From NCBI RefSeq assembly GCF_029892425.1, contig NZ_JARXWB010000004.1:62001-126000 (forward strand): a stretch of DNA of 64,000 bases, given 5' to 3'. This DNA comes from Bradyrhizobium sp. BR13661 (GTDB taxonomy: Bacteria > Pseudomonadota > Alphaproteobacteria > Rhizobiales > Xanthobacteraceae). Numbering within the stretch: position 1 is the first letter of the stretch; each line of letters begins with the position of its first letter. Position numbers and translations under genes: made by a program. The notes beneath the pieces are model-generated. The model was not told the origin of the DNA, ran no database searches, and worked only from the letters and a program-made list of their open reading frames with translations. Below, piece by piece: positions 48,204 to 58,527 of the stretch.

Positions 48204-48345
48204 CGGAGGTTCGCCGAATGCACGGGAGCAGGCTTTGTTCCCAAGGCGCTCGGGAAAGATAATGTGATTGCGGGCCGCAGATCGGAGCCGCAGATTTGCC
48301 CCCAACATCGCATATGATTGCAGGCTTCCACTCTGATAGAGGCCT

Positions 48346-48391
48346 GCGCCTCAGAAGAGGCGCCGGTGCTCTATCGCTGATGAGGAGCACC
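48346..48391 (+). promoter_or_regulatory. Tandem hairpins in the leader, the second occluding the ribosome-binding site
   Basis: GCGCCTC-AGAA-GAGGCGC (48346-48363) is followed by GGTGCTC (48365-48371) pairing with GAGCACC (48385-48391). The Shine-Dalgarno AGGAG (48383-48387) lies partly inside the second stem, two bases before the ATG at 48394. The layout recalls leader thermosensors such as ROSE elements, but no sequence match is claimed. Confidence 0.4.
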
Positions 48392-48393
48392 CG

Positions 48394-48828
48394 ATGTGTG
48401 ACTACAGCCTGCATGCCGTCGCGACGCGTCCCGCAGAAATCGGCGAGACGATCGTCACGACAACCTTCCGTGGCACTTCGACGCGCGGCTTCGCCTCCGA
48501 AGCCGACATGTCTGTCGCGGTCTGCCTGTTGCCGGGAACGGAGCTCGCCTTCGCCGACAACGTCCGCTACGACAACAGGTGGATCTGGACGCGCACCATC
48601 AATTCGCGCGTCGGCAAGTTCGGCAAGGTCGATCCGCACATTCCCGATCGGCATCACGACGCGATCGAGTTCCCCGATGGCAAATACGTGCTGGTGACCC
48701 AACTCGTCGAAGGCCAGCGCGCAACGGTGCTGCAGCTGCCGGTGACCCAGACGTTCGGCGAGCGCGAGCGCAAGCCGCAGATCATCGCCGACAGTCGCCC
48801 GACGCCCCCGCGCCTGCCGATCGGCTGA
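48394..48828 (+). CDS. Conserved protein of unknown function (MCDYSLHA type)
   Basis: The 144-residue protein starts MCDYSLHAVATRPAEIGETI, an opening seen in a family of Bradyrhizobium hypotheticals. It is rich in beta strands (ETIVTTTFRGTSTRGF, KYVLVTQLVEGQRATVLQLP) with conserved-looking charged loops; cysteines are at 2 and 44 only. There is no signal or membrane segment. It converges with comEC, 8 bases away. Its ribosome-binding site lies in a potential hairpin. Confidence 0.72.
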   Translation: MCDYSLHAVATRPAEIGETIVTTTFRGTSTRGFASEADMSVAVCLLPGTELAFADNVRYDNRWIWTRTINSRVGKFGKVDPHIPDRHHDAIEFPDGKYVLVTQLVEGQRATVLQLPVTQTFGERERKPQIIADSRPTPPRLPIG

Positions 48829-48836
48829 AGCGGATA

Positions 48837-51110
48837 TCAGTCCTCGGCCTGCTGGTCGGCTTCCGCCGGTGTTGCGTCCTTGGCACGCTGTGCCGCCGAC
48901 CGAGGCATGAGGGTCGTCTCGAAATCTCCATCGCCGGCCGCGGCCGGCGACCAGGGTCGGTTTGCGCCCCTCGCCTTCACCGACTGGATCGCAAAGCCGT
49001 CGCCGCGCCGGGTCAGCGCCAGGGCGCCCTGGCTCATCAGGCGCGGCCGATCGACCACCATCGCAGTGCAATCGGCGGGCGCCGGCCTTGTCGTCACAAC
49101 AAGCGCAGCGCGGCTGCAATCATCGGCCAGCGCGTCGATGCGTAGCGCCAAGGCGACCATGCGGCCATCGGCAAGCGGCGTCACGCAGCCGGCATCGTCG
49201 CATGACACACCATCACCAAGCGAGGCGCTGGCCGCATCGCGCGGGTCAGCGTCCGCGGCAAGCCACTCCTTCAGCAGGAAATTGTCCTTCTTCGTCCCGA
49301 TCAGATGCAGTTGCCCGTCCCTGCCTCGCGCCGCGATGGTCTGGCCGTCAGCGGCAATCAGGATATCGGGTTGCCGAACGGACAAACCCCAGACGGTCGC
49401 AGCCACGAGCACGCACGCACCCGACCAGCGCAGCGGCGTGCGCAACAGGCCCATCAGGACGAGCCCCAGGCTCGCGGCAATCAGCGGCGCGGTGCCGAAG
49501 GCGCCGACGTGACCGATCGCACCCGGCAATGCCGCCACCCAGCGCGTGACCAAAATCATCCAGTCGATGCCGATCCCCATCAGCCACCAGAACACGCCGT
49601 CGAGCCCGAATGGCGCTGCGAGCAATCCGAGCAGCCCGGCGGGCATCACCAGTGCCGAGACCACCGGCATCGCGCCGAGATTGGCGAGCACGCCGTAGGG
49701 CGTGATGCGGTGGAAATGGAAGGCGGCATAAGGCGTGGTCGCAAGCCCCGCGATCATGGATGCCATGAACAGCATCGCGATCTCGCGGCCGCCCCATAGA
49801 GCAATCCGCGCGGTGGTCGAATGATCGGGCGAAGCGAACAGCTTCGGCATGCCGATCTGCACCATTGCCACCAGCCCAAGCGTTGCCGCAAACGACATTT
49901 GAAAACTCGGATGCACCAGCGCTTCCGGCGCGACCGCGAGCACGATCAACGCCGCCACCGCGAGCGTGCGGAACGTGATCGCCCGACGATCGACGATGAC
50001 GGCGATCAGCACGACGGCCGTCATGAAGAACGATCGTTGGGTTGCGACCTCAGCGCCCGAGAGCAGCAAATAGAATGCAGAAGCGACCAGTGCCGCGGCG
50101 GCCGACCATTTCTTGATGGCAAAGCCCGCCGCCAGTCCCGGGATCAGCGCGAGCAGCGCGCGGACCGTGAAGAACACAACGCCGGCGACGACCGCCATGT
50201 GGTAGCCGGAAATCGAGAGGACGTGGCCAAGCCCGGAGATAAACATCGCATCGTTGACGGGCGTGGTGATTGCGTCGCGCCGGCCGGTCAAGAGCGCGGT
50301 CGCGATCGCGCGGTTGTCGCCGTCGAGCACGGCGCGGATGCGGGCATCGATCGCATCGCGCAGGCCCTGCATGATCGCAGCGTATCGTAGCTGCAATCCG
50401 CCTGAGGCTGGGGGGGTCACAGTTGTGATCGCCCCCATCGCAAAGCCGGAGGCACCGATGCCCTGAAAGAACATGTCCCGCGAGAAATCGTAGCTGCCCG
50501 GCCGCAGCGGCGACAGCGGCGGCATCAGCCGTGCCTTCAATTGTGCGAAGCTGCCGACATCGGGCGCGGTGCCCTTGCGCACGGAGAGACGAACGCGCTC
50601 GAGCTTCACGTCACTGCGCTGCGCATCCATCGTGGTGACGTGCAGCACGAAACGGTCGGTGCGTTCGCGGATGTCGCGGGTTTCGACGAAGCCCGACAGC
50701 GACACTGAATAAAGAGGCTTTGCGAGCACCGTGTGCGCGATGCGCGCCGTCTTCCACGTCGCCGCAGCAAATCCGGCCGCGACCGCCGCGATCATGATGG
50801 CGGGCGCGAACAGCCGGCTTCGTCGCAGAAGAACGGCGCCGAGCGCGAGCGACGCCGCCGTCGCGACAGCAACCCACAGCACGGGTTCATGATCGGCGGC
50901 GAAGTAGAGCGCGATGCCGCAGCCGAAGGCGATAGGCACCCAGGGGAACAGCCGCCCGGCACCGGCTTCGGCCTTCGCCCATTCGCGTAGCGCCCCAGCA
51001 AACGACGACCATACGCCAACACCGGCTGGCACGAGGCCGCTCGTCCCCGCCCGGCCTATGGGCCAGGTTCCGGCAATCCCTGAACGTTGAGGCCGGCCTG
51101 GCTCCGCCAT
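48837..51110 (-). CDS. comEC: ComEC/Rec2-family DNA uptake channel protein
   Basis: The 757-residue membrane protein has an N-terminal soluble OB-like part (DUF4131, about 60-240), the Competence domain (about 265-540) with multiple helices and SISGYHMAVVAGVVF, and a shortened C-terminal region. A full metallo-beta-lactamase domain with HXHXDH is absent; the C-terminus keeps only a short remnant (about 600-757), as in other Rhizobiales forms. It carries DNA through the inner membrane in transformation. It lies between lexA and glnS/gltX, a conserved place, but on the minus strand. Confidence 0.9.
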   Translation of the reverse strand: MAEPGRPQRSGIAGTWPIGRAGTSGLVPAGVGVWSSFAGALREWAKAEAGAGRLFPWVPIAFGCGIALYFAADHEPVLWVAVATAASLALGAVLLRRSRLFAPAIMIAAVAAGFAAATWKTARIAHTVLAKPLYSVSLSGFVETRDIRERTDRFVLHVTTMDAQRSDVKLERVRLSVRKGTAPDVGSFAQLKARLMPPLSPLRPGSYDFSRDMFFQGIGASGFAMGAITTVTPPASGGLQLRYAAIMQGLRDAIDARIRAVLDGDNRAIATALLTGRRDAITTPVNDAMFISGLGHVLSISGYHMAVVAGVVFFTVRALLALIPGLAAGFAIKKWSAAAALVASAFYLLLSGAEVATQRSFFMTAVVLIAVIVDRRAITFRTLAVAALIVLAVAPEALVHPSFQMSFAATLGLVAMVQIGMPKLFASPDHSTTARIALWGGREIAMLFMASMIAGLATTPYAAFHFHRITPYGVLANLGAMPVVSALVMPAGLLGLLAAPFGLDGVFWWLMGIGIDWMILVTRWVAALPGAIGHVGAFGTAPLIAASLGLVLMGLLRTPLRWSGACVLVAATVWGLSVRQPDILIAADGQTIAARGRDGQLHLIGTKKDNFLLKEWLAADADPRDAASASLGDGVSCDDAGCVTPLADGRMVALALRIDALADDCSRAALVVTTRPAPADCTAMVVDRPRLMSQGALALTRRGDGFAIQSVKARGANRPWSPAAAGDGDFETTLMPRSAAQRAKDATPAEADQQAED

Positions 51111-51271
51111 TGAGCGCTACACCTTAAGGTACACGACGAACATCGAAGCTACTTGAAGCTGCCCGGCGCGGGATAGCGGAACAGATGCAGAAACCCGGGG
51201 GGAGAAGGGAGAAGGTGCCGGCGAAGACGTGGAGGCCACACGGGAGGATGAACACGGCAGTGGCCGGCCGG

Positions 51272-54200
51272 CTACCAGCCGACGTGCACGCCGCCCTTTC
51301 CGGCATAGCTGCGCGCGGTGTCGTTTGTGTAGGAGTATTCGCCCGCCGCGAACAAGGTCACCCTGCCCATCCGCCAATCGAGACCGACTGCTCCGTAAGC
51401 GCCGGTCACCTTGGCGGGGTCCGGGGTGGCGGCAAGGAAGTTCAGTCCGAGCAGAGCGACATTGACCTGGCCACCCGCTGTGCGCTGCTGGCCGAGCACG
51501 CCGCCGGTGACGCGCACGGTCGCGAGATTGCCATTGGCCGTGGTCGACGAGTTGGCAAAGGTCACCTCTGCGCGCTCCTCGAGCGCCCGCAAGTCCCGGT
51601 CCGCGACGGTGAGATCGGCAGCTCCTGCCCCAGTCTCGGCATAGCCGTCAAAATGCACATCGACGTAGCGGACTTTCAAGGCAGGGGTGACGGTGAAACC
51701 ACGTCCATCGATATCGATACGTCGCCCGGCCACCAAAGATGGGCTGATGAACCAGCCGCCATAGGTTGCACTTGCACTCAGGAGCGCAAGACCGCCGCCG
51801 ATGTTGCGGACAGTGGTGTTGTCGAGAGAGCCGCCGATCACAGCCAGATCGAGGAAGTTGGCCCCCCAGGTTTTTCGGCCATAGGCGCCACCGAACATGG
51901 TGTCGGTGCCGGAATTGCCGGCGCTTTGATAGAGATTGGTCCGGTTGGTGCTGCCGCCGATCAGAACAGCAATCTTCAGGTCGGGACCAACCAAGCGCTC
52001 GTAGCCGACCGCTCCGCCATACCCGGTCGTTGCGGCGCCGATGAACGCACCATTGGTCGCCTGCTGTCGCTGGCCGCCAAAGCCCTTGGCCCAGACCGTG
52101 CTGCCGTCGGCGTAAGTTGCGCTACTGGCCTTGAACGCCGGCGCCTCGGCATAGCCCAATGCATCCGGCGGAAAATTCGTAAATGCATCGAACGGGGATG
52201 CTTCACTGTCGAGGGCGGCGAATGAGTTCCGACCACCCGCCCCCGCACCAGGCACAAACACCGGCACATCTGGCAGCACCGACGAAATCCAGCCGGTGAT
52301 GTCCATTATGGCGCGGTTCTGAGCACCGAATCCCGAGAGCTCGCCGACGATGATCTGGTTCGGCGTCACGACATACGGATTGCCGGCCGTCGCAACAGTC
52401 GAGAGCGTGGCGTCGAAATTGGCGGTGTTCAGGATCCAGCTTCCAGGCCCGAAGGTGACCTTGTCGGCGCCACCGCCGAAATCGACCTTGCCACCGAACC
52501 GTGCTCCTGGAAGCACAGTCAGCGTATCGGATGCCGCGACGCCGCTGGCGTTAAGCTGGATGGCGATGCCACTGGTGCCGATGATCGTACCGGAATTACT
52601 GACGTCGCCACTCGCAAGCGCGACAATGCCCGACGCGCCCGAGATCATTCCGGAATTAGTCACGCTGGCGGACGTCTGAGCGTAGATCCCGGCGCTGCCG
52701 CCGATGATGCTCCCGGAGTTTGTAACGGTCGCGCTGGTGAAGGCGTAGACGCCGTAGCCGTTCGTACCCATGACCGTTCCGGAATTGGTCAGGCTGACAC
52801 TCGTGCCTGCAACGATACCGCTGTTGGTCCCCGTGACAACGCCAGAATTGCTCACGGTCGCGGCACCGCCAACCGCCCTAATGCCAGCGAAACCCGTGCC
52901 CTTGATCGTGCCGGAATTGGTCACGAACGCCGACGACAAAGCAAAAATGCCGTTACTGTGGGTCCCCGTGATCGTGCCGGAATTCGTCAGGTTCACGATA
53001 GCGCCGCGGATGCCATCCCATCCCGTGATAGCGCCGGAGTTGGTCACGTTGGCGCTGCTGCCGGAAACGATGCCGTAGAACAAACCGCCGGCAATCGTGC
53101 CGGTATTGTTCACCGTCGTGACTCCGTAGGAGTCCAAGCCTCCGAAAGTTCCAGCGATGGTGCCGGAATTGACCACCGTCGCGCTGCCCGTCGTGAACAC
53201 GGCCGTGCCGAAAGAGCCGCTGGCCGCGATCGTGCCGGAGTTGGTGATCGCGATGTCACCGCCCGCAGAAACCGCAGAGCCGCCCAAGCCCGTCGCCGCG
53301 ATGATTCCCGAATTGCTCACCGCCGCGTTGGTGTTGGCATAAATCGCGGTGCTGTTGGCCCCGGACGTCGAAATCGTGCCGGAATTGGTCACGTTGGCGG
53401 AGGCATTGGCTATGATGCCGCCGGTGATCCCGGTGATGGTGCCGGAGTTTGTCACACTCGCACTCTTGAAGGCGTAGACGCCCTGCTGGCCGCCCGTGAT
53501 GGCGCCGGAATTGATCACGGTCGCAGCATCGCCGGCGGCGTAGACGCCGTAACCGCTCGCGCCCGCGACCGTTCCGGAGTTCGTCAGGCTGACGCTGGAG
53601 GCAGCCGAAACGCCGGTGTTGCCCGATGTAATTAAGCCGGAGTTGGTCACCTGAGCGGAGCCGTTGAAGGCGTAGATGCCGTTGCCGCTCGTGCCGGTGA
53701 TGGTGCCCGAGTTCGTGACTACCGCGGAAGTATTTGCCGCAATGCCGTTGGAGCCCCCCGAGATCGTGCCGGAGTTCGTCAAGGTCAGGGCGCCGCTGAC
53801 CACATTGATGCCGGCGGAACCGGCGCCGGTTATGGTACCGGAATTCGTCACGACCGCGGTCGACAACGCATAGACGCCGTAGCCATGGGTCCCCGTGAGG
53901 GTGCCGGAGTTCGTCAACGTGACGACACCGGCGCGGATGCCGTCCCATCCCATGATGGTGGCGGAATTGCCTACATTGGCGTCGGCGCCCGACACGATCC
54001 CATAGAACAGGCCGCCTGCAATCATGCCGGAATTGGTCACCGTAGCGGCGCCGTAGCTATCGATGCCTCCAAAGCTTCCGGAAATGCTGCCCGAATTGGC
54101 CACCGTCGCGCTGCCCTGAGTGAAGATGGCAAGGCTCAACGAACTGTTGGCCGCGATCGTGCCGGAATTGGTGATCGCGATGTCCCCGGTCGCAACTACG

Positions 54201-54568
54201 GCAAAGCCGTTGGCGCCGGCCCCGGAGATCGTGCCGGAATTGATCACTGCGCCCGACCCGTAGGCGATGCCGGCCGAATTTCCGGTCACAGTCGCGCCCA
54301 GGAGCACGGTCGTGTTTAGGTTGGTCTCGATGCCAGAACCAAAACCGTTGACTCCAGCGCTGGTACCAGGCGAGCCGCTGCCCTGGTTGGTCGTCGTGCC
54401 CGTGCAGGTGGCCGTGACGTCATTGCCGGCAGCCGGCGCGCAATCGGCGTAGGCTGGCGCGGCTGACGCCGCGATCGCCATCCCGCCAATGCAACCCGAA
54501 GCTGCCAACAACACTGCGCGTGCCCCGGTCAGGAGGCGGCGCGCCCCACCCCAATTCCCATTCACCAC
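51272..54568 (-). CDS. Autotransporter with NSGTI-repeat passenger
   Basis: The 1098-residue outer-membrane protein has an extended signal peptide (1-41, ending PAYA), a passenger (about 42-690) of some 25-30 short repeats of the V/LTNSGTI.G type, which form a right-handed beta-helix, a linker (690-830), and a C-terminal autotransporter beta-barrel (about 825-1098) ending in ...GVHVGW, an aromatic terminus recognised by BamA. The passenger has one Cys-containing N-terminal segment (C43, C55). Likely functions are adhesion or cell-cell contact. No partner genes are adjacent. Confidence 0.93.
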   Translation of the reverse strand: MVNGNWGGARRLLTGARAVLLAASGCIGGMAIAASAAPAYADCAPAAGNDVTATCTGTTTNQGSGSPGTSAGVNGFGSGIETNLNTTVLLGATVTGNSAGIAYGSGAVINSGTISGAGANGFAVVATGDIAITNSGTIAANSSLSLAIFTQGSATVANSGSISGSFGGIDSYGAATVTNSGMIAGGLFYGIVSGADANVGNSATIMGWDGIRAGVVTLTNSGTLTGTHGYGVYALSTAVVTNSGTITGAGSAGINVVSGALTLTNSGTISGGSNGIAANTSAVVTNSGTITGTSGNGIYAFNGSAQVTNSGLITSGNTGVSAASSVSLTNSGTVAGASGYGVYAAGDAATVINSGAITGGQQGVYAFKSASVTNSGTITGITGGIIANASANVTNSGTISTSGANSTAIYANTNAAVSNSGIIAATGLGGSAVSAGGDIAITNSGTIAASGSFGTAVFTTGSATVVNSGTIAGTFGGLDSYGVTTVNNTGTIAGGLFYGIVSGSSANVTNSGAITGWDGIRGAIVNLTNSGTITGTHSNGIFALSSAFVTNSGTIKGTGFAGIRAVGGAATVSNSGVVTGTNSGIVAGTSVSLTNSGTVMGTNGYGVYAFTSATVTNSGSIIGGSAGIYAQTSASVTNSGMISGASGIVALASGDVSNSGTIIGTSGIAIQLNASGVAASDTLTVLPGARFGGKVDFGGGADKVTFGPGSWILNTANFDATLSTVATAGNPYVVTPNQIIVGELSGFGAQNRAIMDITGWISSVLPDVPVFVPGAGAGGRNSFAALDSEASPFDAFTNFPPDALGYAEAPAFKASSATYADGSTVWAKGFGGQRQQATNGAFIGAATTGYGGAVGYERLVGPDLKIAVLIGGSTNRTNLYQSAGNSGTDTMFGGAYGRKTWGANFLDLAVIGGSLDNTTVRNIGGGLALLSASATYGGWFISPSLVAGRRIDIDGRGFTVTPALKVRYVDVHFDGYAETGAGAADLTVADRDLRALEERAEVTFANSSTTANGNLATVRVTGGVLGQQRTAGGQVNVALLGLNFLAATPDPAKVTGAYGAVGLDWRMGRVTLFAAGEYSYTNDTARSYAGKGGVHVGW
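52871..53260. repeat. Internal duplication in the autotransporter passenger, copy 2
   Basis: It encodes residues 437-566 and aligns without gaps to residues 128-258 of the same protein at a constant offset of 309 residues. Landmarks such as GDIAITNSGTIAA, GGLFYGIVSG and GWDGIR are shared. DNA identity is clearly lower than protein-pattern identity, so the duplication is not recent. Confidence 0.75.
53795..54187. repeat. Internal duplication in the autotransporter passenger, copy 1
   Basis: It encodes residues 128-258 of the autotransporter; see the partner segment at 52871-53260. The two blocks are higher-order units of about 130 residues made of six or seven short beta-helix repeats each. 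Confidence 0.75.
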
Positions 54569-54700
54569 GTGTCCCCAACTTCCACGTGAGGTTGTCGCAC
54601 GGTGCTCGCAGCGCTGTAAATGTCAGCCATGTGGGTCCCGATCAAAAAGGGACCCTGTTGCCCTGGAGACACGTGGCCCGGCTGGCGGAGCCTAGCCCCG

Positions 54701-55087
54701 TCAAATCAGCGGCGCCTTCGCCGAGGCATGGTGATTGACAATCTTCCAGTCGCCGTCCTCGCGCATGATGACCCAGCTCATCTTGACGACGAGATCGGGC
54801 CGCTCGCCGGCGAGATCGAAATTGATGGTCGCGCCCATGTTGATCAGGTCAGGCCCTGCATGCGCCGCCTGCACGTCGAAAAAGGTGGCGCTCGGATTGC
54901 GCCAGCGCGGCAGGCCGTTGACATAGTCGGCGACGCCGTCCCTGCCCCGATAGAGTTTTGGGTTGGAGCCGAAGAAGAACGCGTTCCGTGAATAGAGCGA
55001 CGACAGCGCGGCTGCATCGAGCGTCGCGAAGCCGGCGCACCATTTCGCGATGATGGCTGAAACGATGGCGTCGGCATCGTTGCTCAT
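54701..55087 (-). CDS. SnoaL-like/SgcJ-type NTF2-fold protein
   Basis: The 128-residue protein begins with a helix (AIVSAIIAKWCAGFATLDAAALSSLYS) followed by NAFFFGSN, and ends ...GDWKIVNHHAS, the typical pattern of SgcJ/EcaC and SnoaL proteins: a cone-shaped alpha+beta barrel with a hydrophobic cavity. Many are hydrolases, isomerases or simply binding proteins. It follows glnS on the same strand with 14 bases between, so the two are probably co-transcribed. Confidence 0.85.
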   Translation of the reverse strand: MSNDADAIVSAIIAKWCAGFATLDAAALSSLYSRNAFFFGSNPKLYRGRDGVADYVNGLPRWRNPSATFFDVQAAHAGPDLINMGATINFDLAGERPDLVVKMSWVIMREDGDWKIVNHHASAKAPLI

Positions 55088-55101
55088 GAGCCTTGCCCCC
55101 G

Positions 55102-56778
55102 TCAGCCTTTGGCGACTTCCTTCGCGAACGTGTCACGCAGGCCGATGGTGCGGGAGAACACCGGCTTGCCCGGCGTCGAATCCTTGTCGCGCACGAAATA
55201 GCCCTGGCGTTCGAACTGCATCGGCTCGGTCGAATTGCTCTGCGCAACCGACGCCTCGATCCGAGCGTCTGAGAGAATCTCCAGCGAGTTCGGATTGAGA
55301 TCGGCTGCGAAGTTCGAGGCATCCGGGCTGGGGTTCGCAAACAGCTGGTTGTAGATGCGGATCTCCGCGGGCACCGAATTCGCCGCCGGCAGCCAGTGCA
55401 TGGTCGCCTTGACCTTGCGGCCGTCGGGCGCGTTGCCGCCCTTGGTCGCGGGATCGTAGGTGCAGCGCAGCTCCACCACCTCGCCCTTGTCGTTCTTGAT
55501 CACGCCGGTGCACTTGACGAAATAGGCGTAGCGCAGCCGCACCTCGTTGCCGGGCGACAGACGGAAGAACTTCTTCGGGGGATTCTCCATGAAGTCGTCC
55601 TGCTCGATATAGAGCTCGCGGCCGAACGTGATCTTGCGCGTGCCGGCGCTCGGATCGTCCGGGTGGTTGATCGCCTCGAGCTCCTCGCTCTGCCCTTCCG
55701 GATAGTTCTCGATCACGACCTTCAGCGGTCGCAGCACGCCCATACGGCGCTGCGACGTGCGGTTCAATTCCTCGCGGATGCAGAACTCGAGCATGCCGAC
55801 ATCGACCACGCTGTTGGCCTTGGCGACACCGATGCGCTTGACGAATTCGCGGAGCGCGGCCGGCGGCACGCCGCGGCGGCGCATGCCCGCCATGGTCGGC
55901 ATGCGCGGATCGTCCCAGCCTGCGACGTGACCGTCGCGGACAAGCTGGGTCAAGACGCGCTTGGACAGCAGCGTGTAGGTCAGGTTCAGGCGCGCGAACT
56001 CGTACTGGTGCGGCTTGGACGGCACCGGCAGCTTTTCGATGAACCAGTCATAGAGCGGCCGGTGATCCTCGAACTCCAGCGTGCAGATCGAATGGGTGAT
56101 GCCTTCGATCGCGTCCGACTGACCGTGCGCATAGTCGTAGCTCGGATAGATGCTCCACTTGGTCCCGGTGCGCGGATGGTGCGCGTGCAGGATGCGATAG
56201 AGCACGGGGTCGCGCAGATTGATGTTGCCCGCGGACATGTCGATCTTGGCGCGCAGCACCCGCGCGCCGTTCGGGAATTCGCCCGCCTTCATGCGGCGGA
56301 ACAGGTCGAGATTCTCGTCCACGCCGCGGTCGCGGAACGGCGAGTTCTTGCCGGGCTCCGTCAGCGTGCCGCGCGAGAGCCGGATCTCCTCCTGGGTCTG
56401 GTCGTCGACATAAGCGAGCCCGTCGCGGATCAGCTTCTCGGCCCATTCGTACAGGCGGTCGAAATAATCGGAGGCGTAGAACAGGTTCTTGCCCCAGTCG
56501 TAGCCGAGCCAGTGCACATCGGCCTGGATGGAATCGATATATTCCTGCTCTTCCTTGACCGGATTGGTGTCGTCGAAGCGCAGATGGCAGCGCCCCGGAA
56601 ACTCCTGGGCGATGCCGAAATTGAGCGCGATCGACTTGGCGTGGCCGATATGCAGGTAGCCGTTCGGCTCCGGCGGGAACCGGGTCACGATCTCCTTGTA
56701 CTTGGCCTGATCGAGGTCGGCCTGGATGATGTCACGAATGAAATCGCGCCCAACCTCAGTCGCCACCGGTTCTGTCAT
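55102..56778 (-). CDS. glnS: Glutaminyl-tRNA synthetase
   Basis: The 558-residue class I enzyme has [17 protein letters not shown] (HIGH motif, about residues 35-51), DDTNP, and LSKRVL (KMSKS equivalent, about 270), then the anticodon-binding beta-barrel domain. It charges tRNA-Gln directly. Most alphaproteobacteria use GatCAB instead; glnS is characteristic of Bradyrhizobium and relatives and was probably gained by transfer. It is divergent from gltX with 143 bases between. Confidence 0.96.
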   Translation of the reverse strand: MTEPVATEVGRDFIRDIIQADLDQAKYKEIVTRFPPEPNGYLHIGHAKSIALNFGIAQEFPGRCHLRFDDTNPVKEEQEYIDSIQADVHWLGYDWGKNLFYASDYFDRLYEWAEKLIRDGLAYVDDQTQEEIRLSRGTLTEPGKNSPFRDRGVDENLDLFRRMKAGEFPNGARVLRAKIDMSAGNINLRDPVLYRILHAHHPRTGTKWSIYPSYDYAHGQSDAIEGITHSICTLEFEDHRPLYDWFIEKLPVPSKPHQYEFARLNLTYTLLSKRVLTQLVRDGHVAGWDDPRMPTMAGMRRRGVPPAALREFVKRIGVAKANSVVDVGMLEFCIREELNRTSQRRMGVLRPLKVVIENYPEGQSEELEAINHPDDPSAGTRKITFGRELYIEQDDFMENPPKKFFRLSPGNEVRLRYAYFVKCTGVIKNDKGEVVELRCTYDPATKGGNAPDGRKVKATMHWLPAANSVPAEIRIYNQLFANPSPDASNFAADLNPNSLEILSDARIEASVAQSNSTEPMQFERQGYFVRDKDSTPGKPVFSRTIGLRDTFAKEVAKG

Positions 56779-56921
56779 TACGAAAATCCTGTAGGGAAAT
56801 CAGCGGTCCTTCTGCCAAATTCGCTTGGCTGCGCCAAGGCCTTAAGGCACCGCTGCCGGGCTTTAGTTATGCTCCGGTCCTGTTATATACCACCGCCTCC
56901 AATGCATAGGCCCTGCCAAGA

Positions 56922-58349
56922 ATGACCGATTCCGTCGTTACCCGCTTCGCTCCCTCGCCGACCGGCTTCCTCCACATCGGAGGCGCCCGCACGGCGCTGT
57001 TCAACTGGCTCTATGCGAAGAAGCACGGCGGCAAGATGCTGCTCCGGATCGAGGACACCGACCGGGAGCGCTCGACCGAGGCCGCGATCGGCGCGATTCT
57101 GGACGGGCTGAAATGGCTGGAGCTCGGCTGGGATGGCGACGTCATCTACCAGTTCAGCCGCGCCGCCCGGCACCGCGAGGTTGCCGAGCAGTTGCTCGCC
57201 GACGGCAAGGCCTATCGCTGCTACGCCACCGCCGAGGAGCTCGCCGCCATGCGCGAGAAGGCACGCGCCGAGGGGCGCACCCGCCTCTATGACGGCATGT
57301 GGCGCGACCGCGATCCGGCCACCGCACCATCCGACGTCAAGCCGACCATCCGCCTGCGCGCGCCGCAGACCGGCGAGACCGTGATCGAGGACCAGGTCCA
57401 GGGCCGCGTGGTCTGGCAGAACGAGAACCTCGACGACCTCGTCCTGCTGCGCGGCGATGGCAACCCCACCTACATGCTCGCGGTGGTCGTGGACGACCAC
57501 GACATGGGCGTCACCCACGTCATCCGCGGCGACGACCACCTGATCAACGCCGCGCGCCAGAAGCAGATCTACGATGCGATGGGCTGGGCGTTGCCGAACA
57601 TGTCCCACATCCCGCTGATCCACGGTCCGGACGGCTCGAAACTGTCGAAGCGGCACGGCGCGCTCGGCGTCGATGCCTACCGCGCCATGGGTTACCTCCC
57701 GGCCGCGCTCCGCAACTACCTTGTCCGGCTCGGCTGGAGTCATGGCGACCAGGAGATCTTCTCGACCGAGGAGATGGTCGCAGCCTTCGACCTCGCCAAT
57801 GTCGGCCGCGCCGCCGCTCGCTTCGACTTCGCCAAGCTGGAAAACCTCAACGGCCATTACATCCGTCACGCCGACGATCAATCGCTCGTGAGGATGTTCG
57901 AGGACGTGCTCGACCACGTCGTGCCCGCCCGCGACGAGATTAAGGCCAAGTTAAACGACACCACGCGCGGCCAGCTGCTCAAGGCGATGCCGGCCCTGAA
58001 GGAGCGGGCCAAGACGTTGCTCGAGCTGATCGACGGCGCCTATTTCATCTTCGCCGACCGCCCGTTGCAGCTCGATCCGAAGGCAGCAGCTCTGCTAACG
58101 CCTGATAATCGCAAGCTGATCGGCCAGCTTCATTCCGCGCTGGAGAATGTCGAAACCTGGAGCGGCGCCACGACGGAGGCCGCGCTGCGCGCTTTTGCCG
58201 AGGAAAATAGTCTCAAGCTCGGCGCGGTTGCTCAGCCGTTGCGGGCGGCGCTCACCGGCCGCACCACCTCGCCTGGTATTTTTGAGGTCTTGGACGTGCT
58301 GGGACGCCAGGAGAGCCTCGCCCGGCTCAAGGATCAGGCCAAGGACTAA
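56922..58349 (+). CDS. gltX: Glutamyl-tRNA synthetase
   Basis: The 475-residue class I synthetase has [19 protein letters not shown] (HIGH motif), [10 protein letters not shown], and KLSKRHGA (KMSKS motif). The C-terminal anticodon domain is of normal length. A TATATA box lies about 40 bases upstream and could be its -10. It leads into gltA, 178 bases downstream. Confidence 0.97.
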   Translation: MTDSVVTRFAPSPTGFLHIGGARTALFNWLYAKKHGGKMLLRIEDTDRERSTEAAIGAILDGLKWLELGWDGDVIYQFSRAARHREVAEQLLADGKAYRCYATAEELAAMREKARAEGRTRLYDGMWRDRDPATAPSDVKPTIRLRAPQTGETVIEDQVQGRVVWQNENLDDLVLLRGDGNPTYMLAVVVDDHDMGVTHVIRGDDHLINAARQKQIYDAMGWALPNMSHIPLIHGPDGSKLSKRHGALGVDAYRAMGYLPAALRNYLVRLGWSHGDQEIFSTEEMVAAFDLANVGRAAARFDFAKLENLNGHYIRHADDQSLVRMFEDVLDHVVPARDEIKAKLNDTTRGQLLKAMPALKERAKTLLELIDGAYFIFADRPLQLDPKAAALLTPDNRKLIGQLHSALENVETWSGATTEAALRAFAEENSLKLGAVAQPLRAALTGRTTSPGIFEVLDVLGRQESLARLKDQAKD

Positions 58350-58527
58350 GCAAGAACTAGGCAAGGACGATGCTACGACCTAAGTCGGCCATGGCTGCCA
58401 TGATCTTGCAGCGCACACAGCAATAATATACCCATCTTGGCCGTACCTTCTGGAACATCCGGCCTGTCCCACCATGTCTCGGGGCCTTCCGGGTCCGGCC
58501 CGTTTCACCTTACATCGGGGACCTCTG

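Noticed and set aside
48837..49500. Metallo-beta-lactamase domain at the ComEC C-terminus
   Set aside because: The C-terminal region lacks the HXHXDH metal motif, so only a short remnant is described.
51111..51271. Small gene between comEC and the autotransporter
   Set aside because: Open frames there are extensions or shadows of the neighbours without a start signal of their own.
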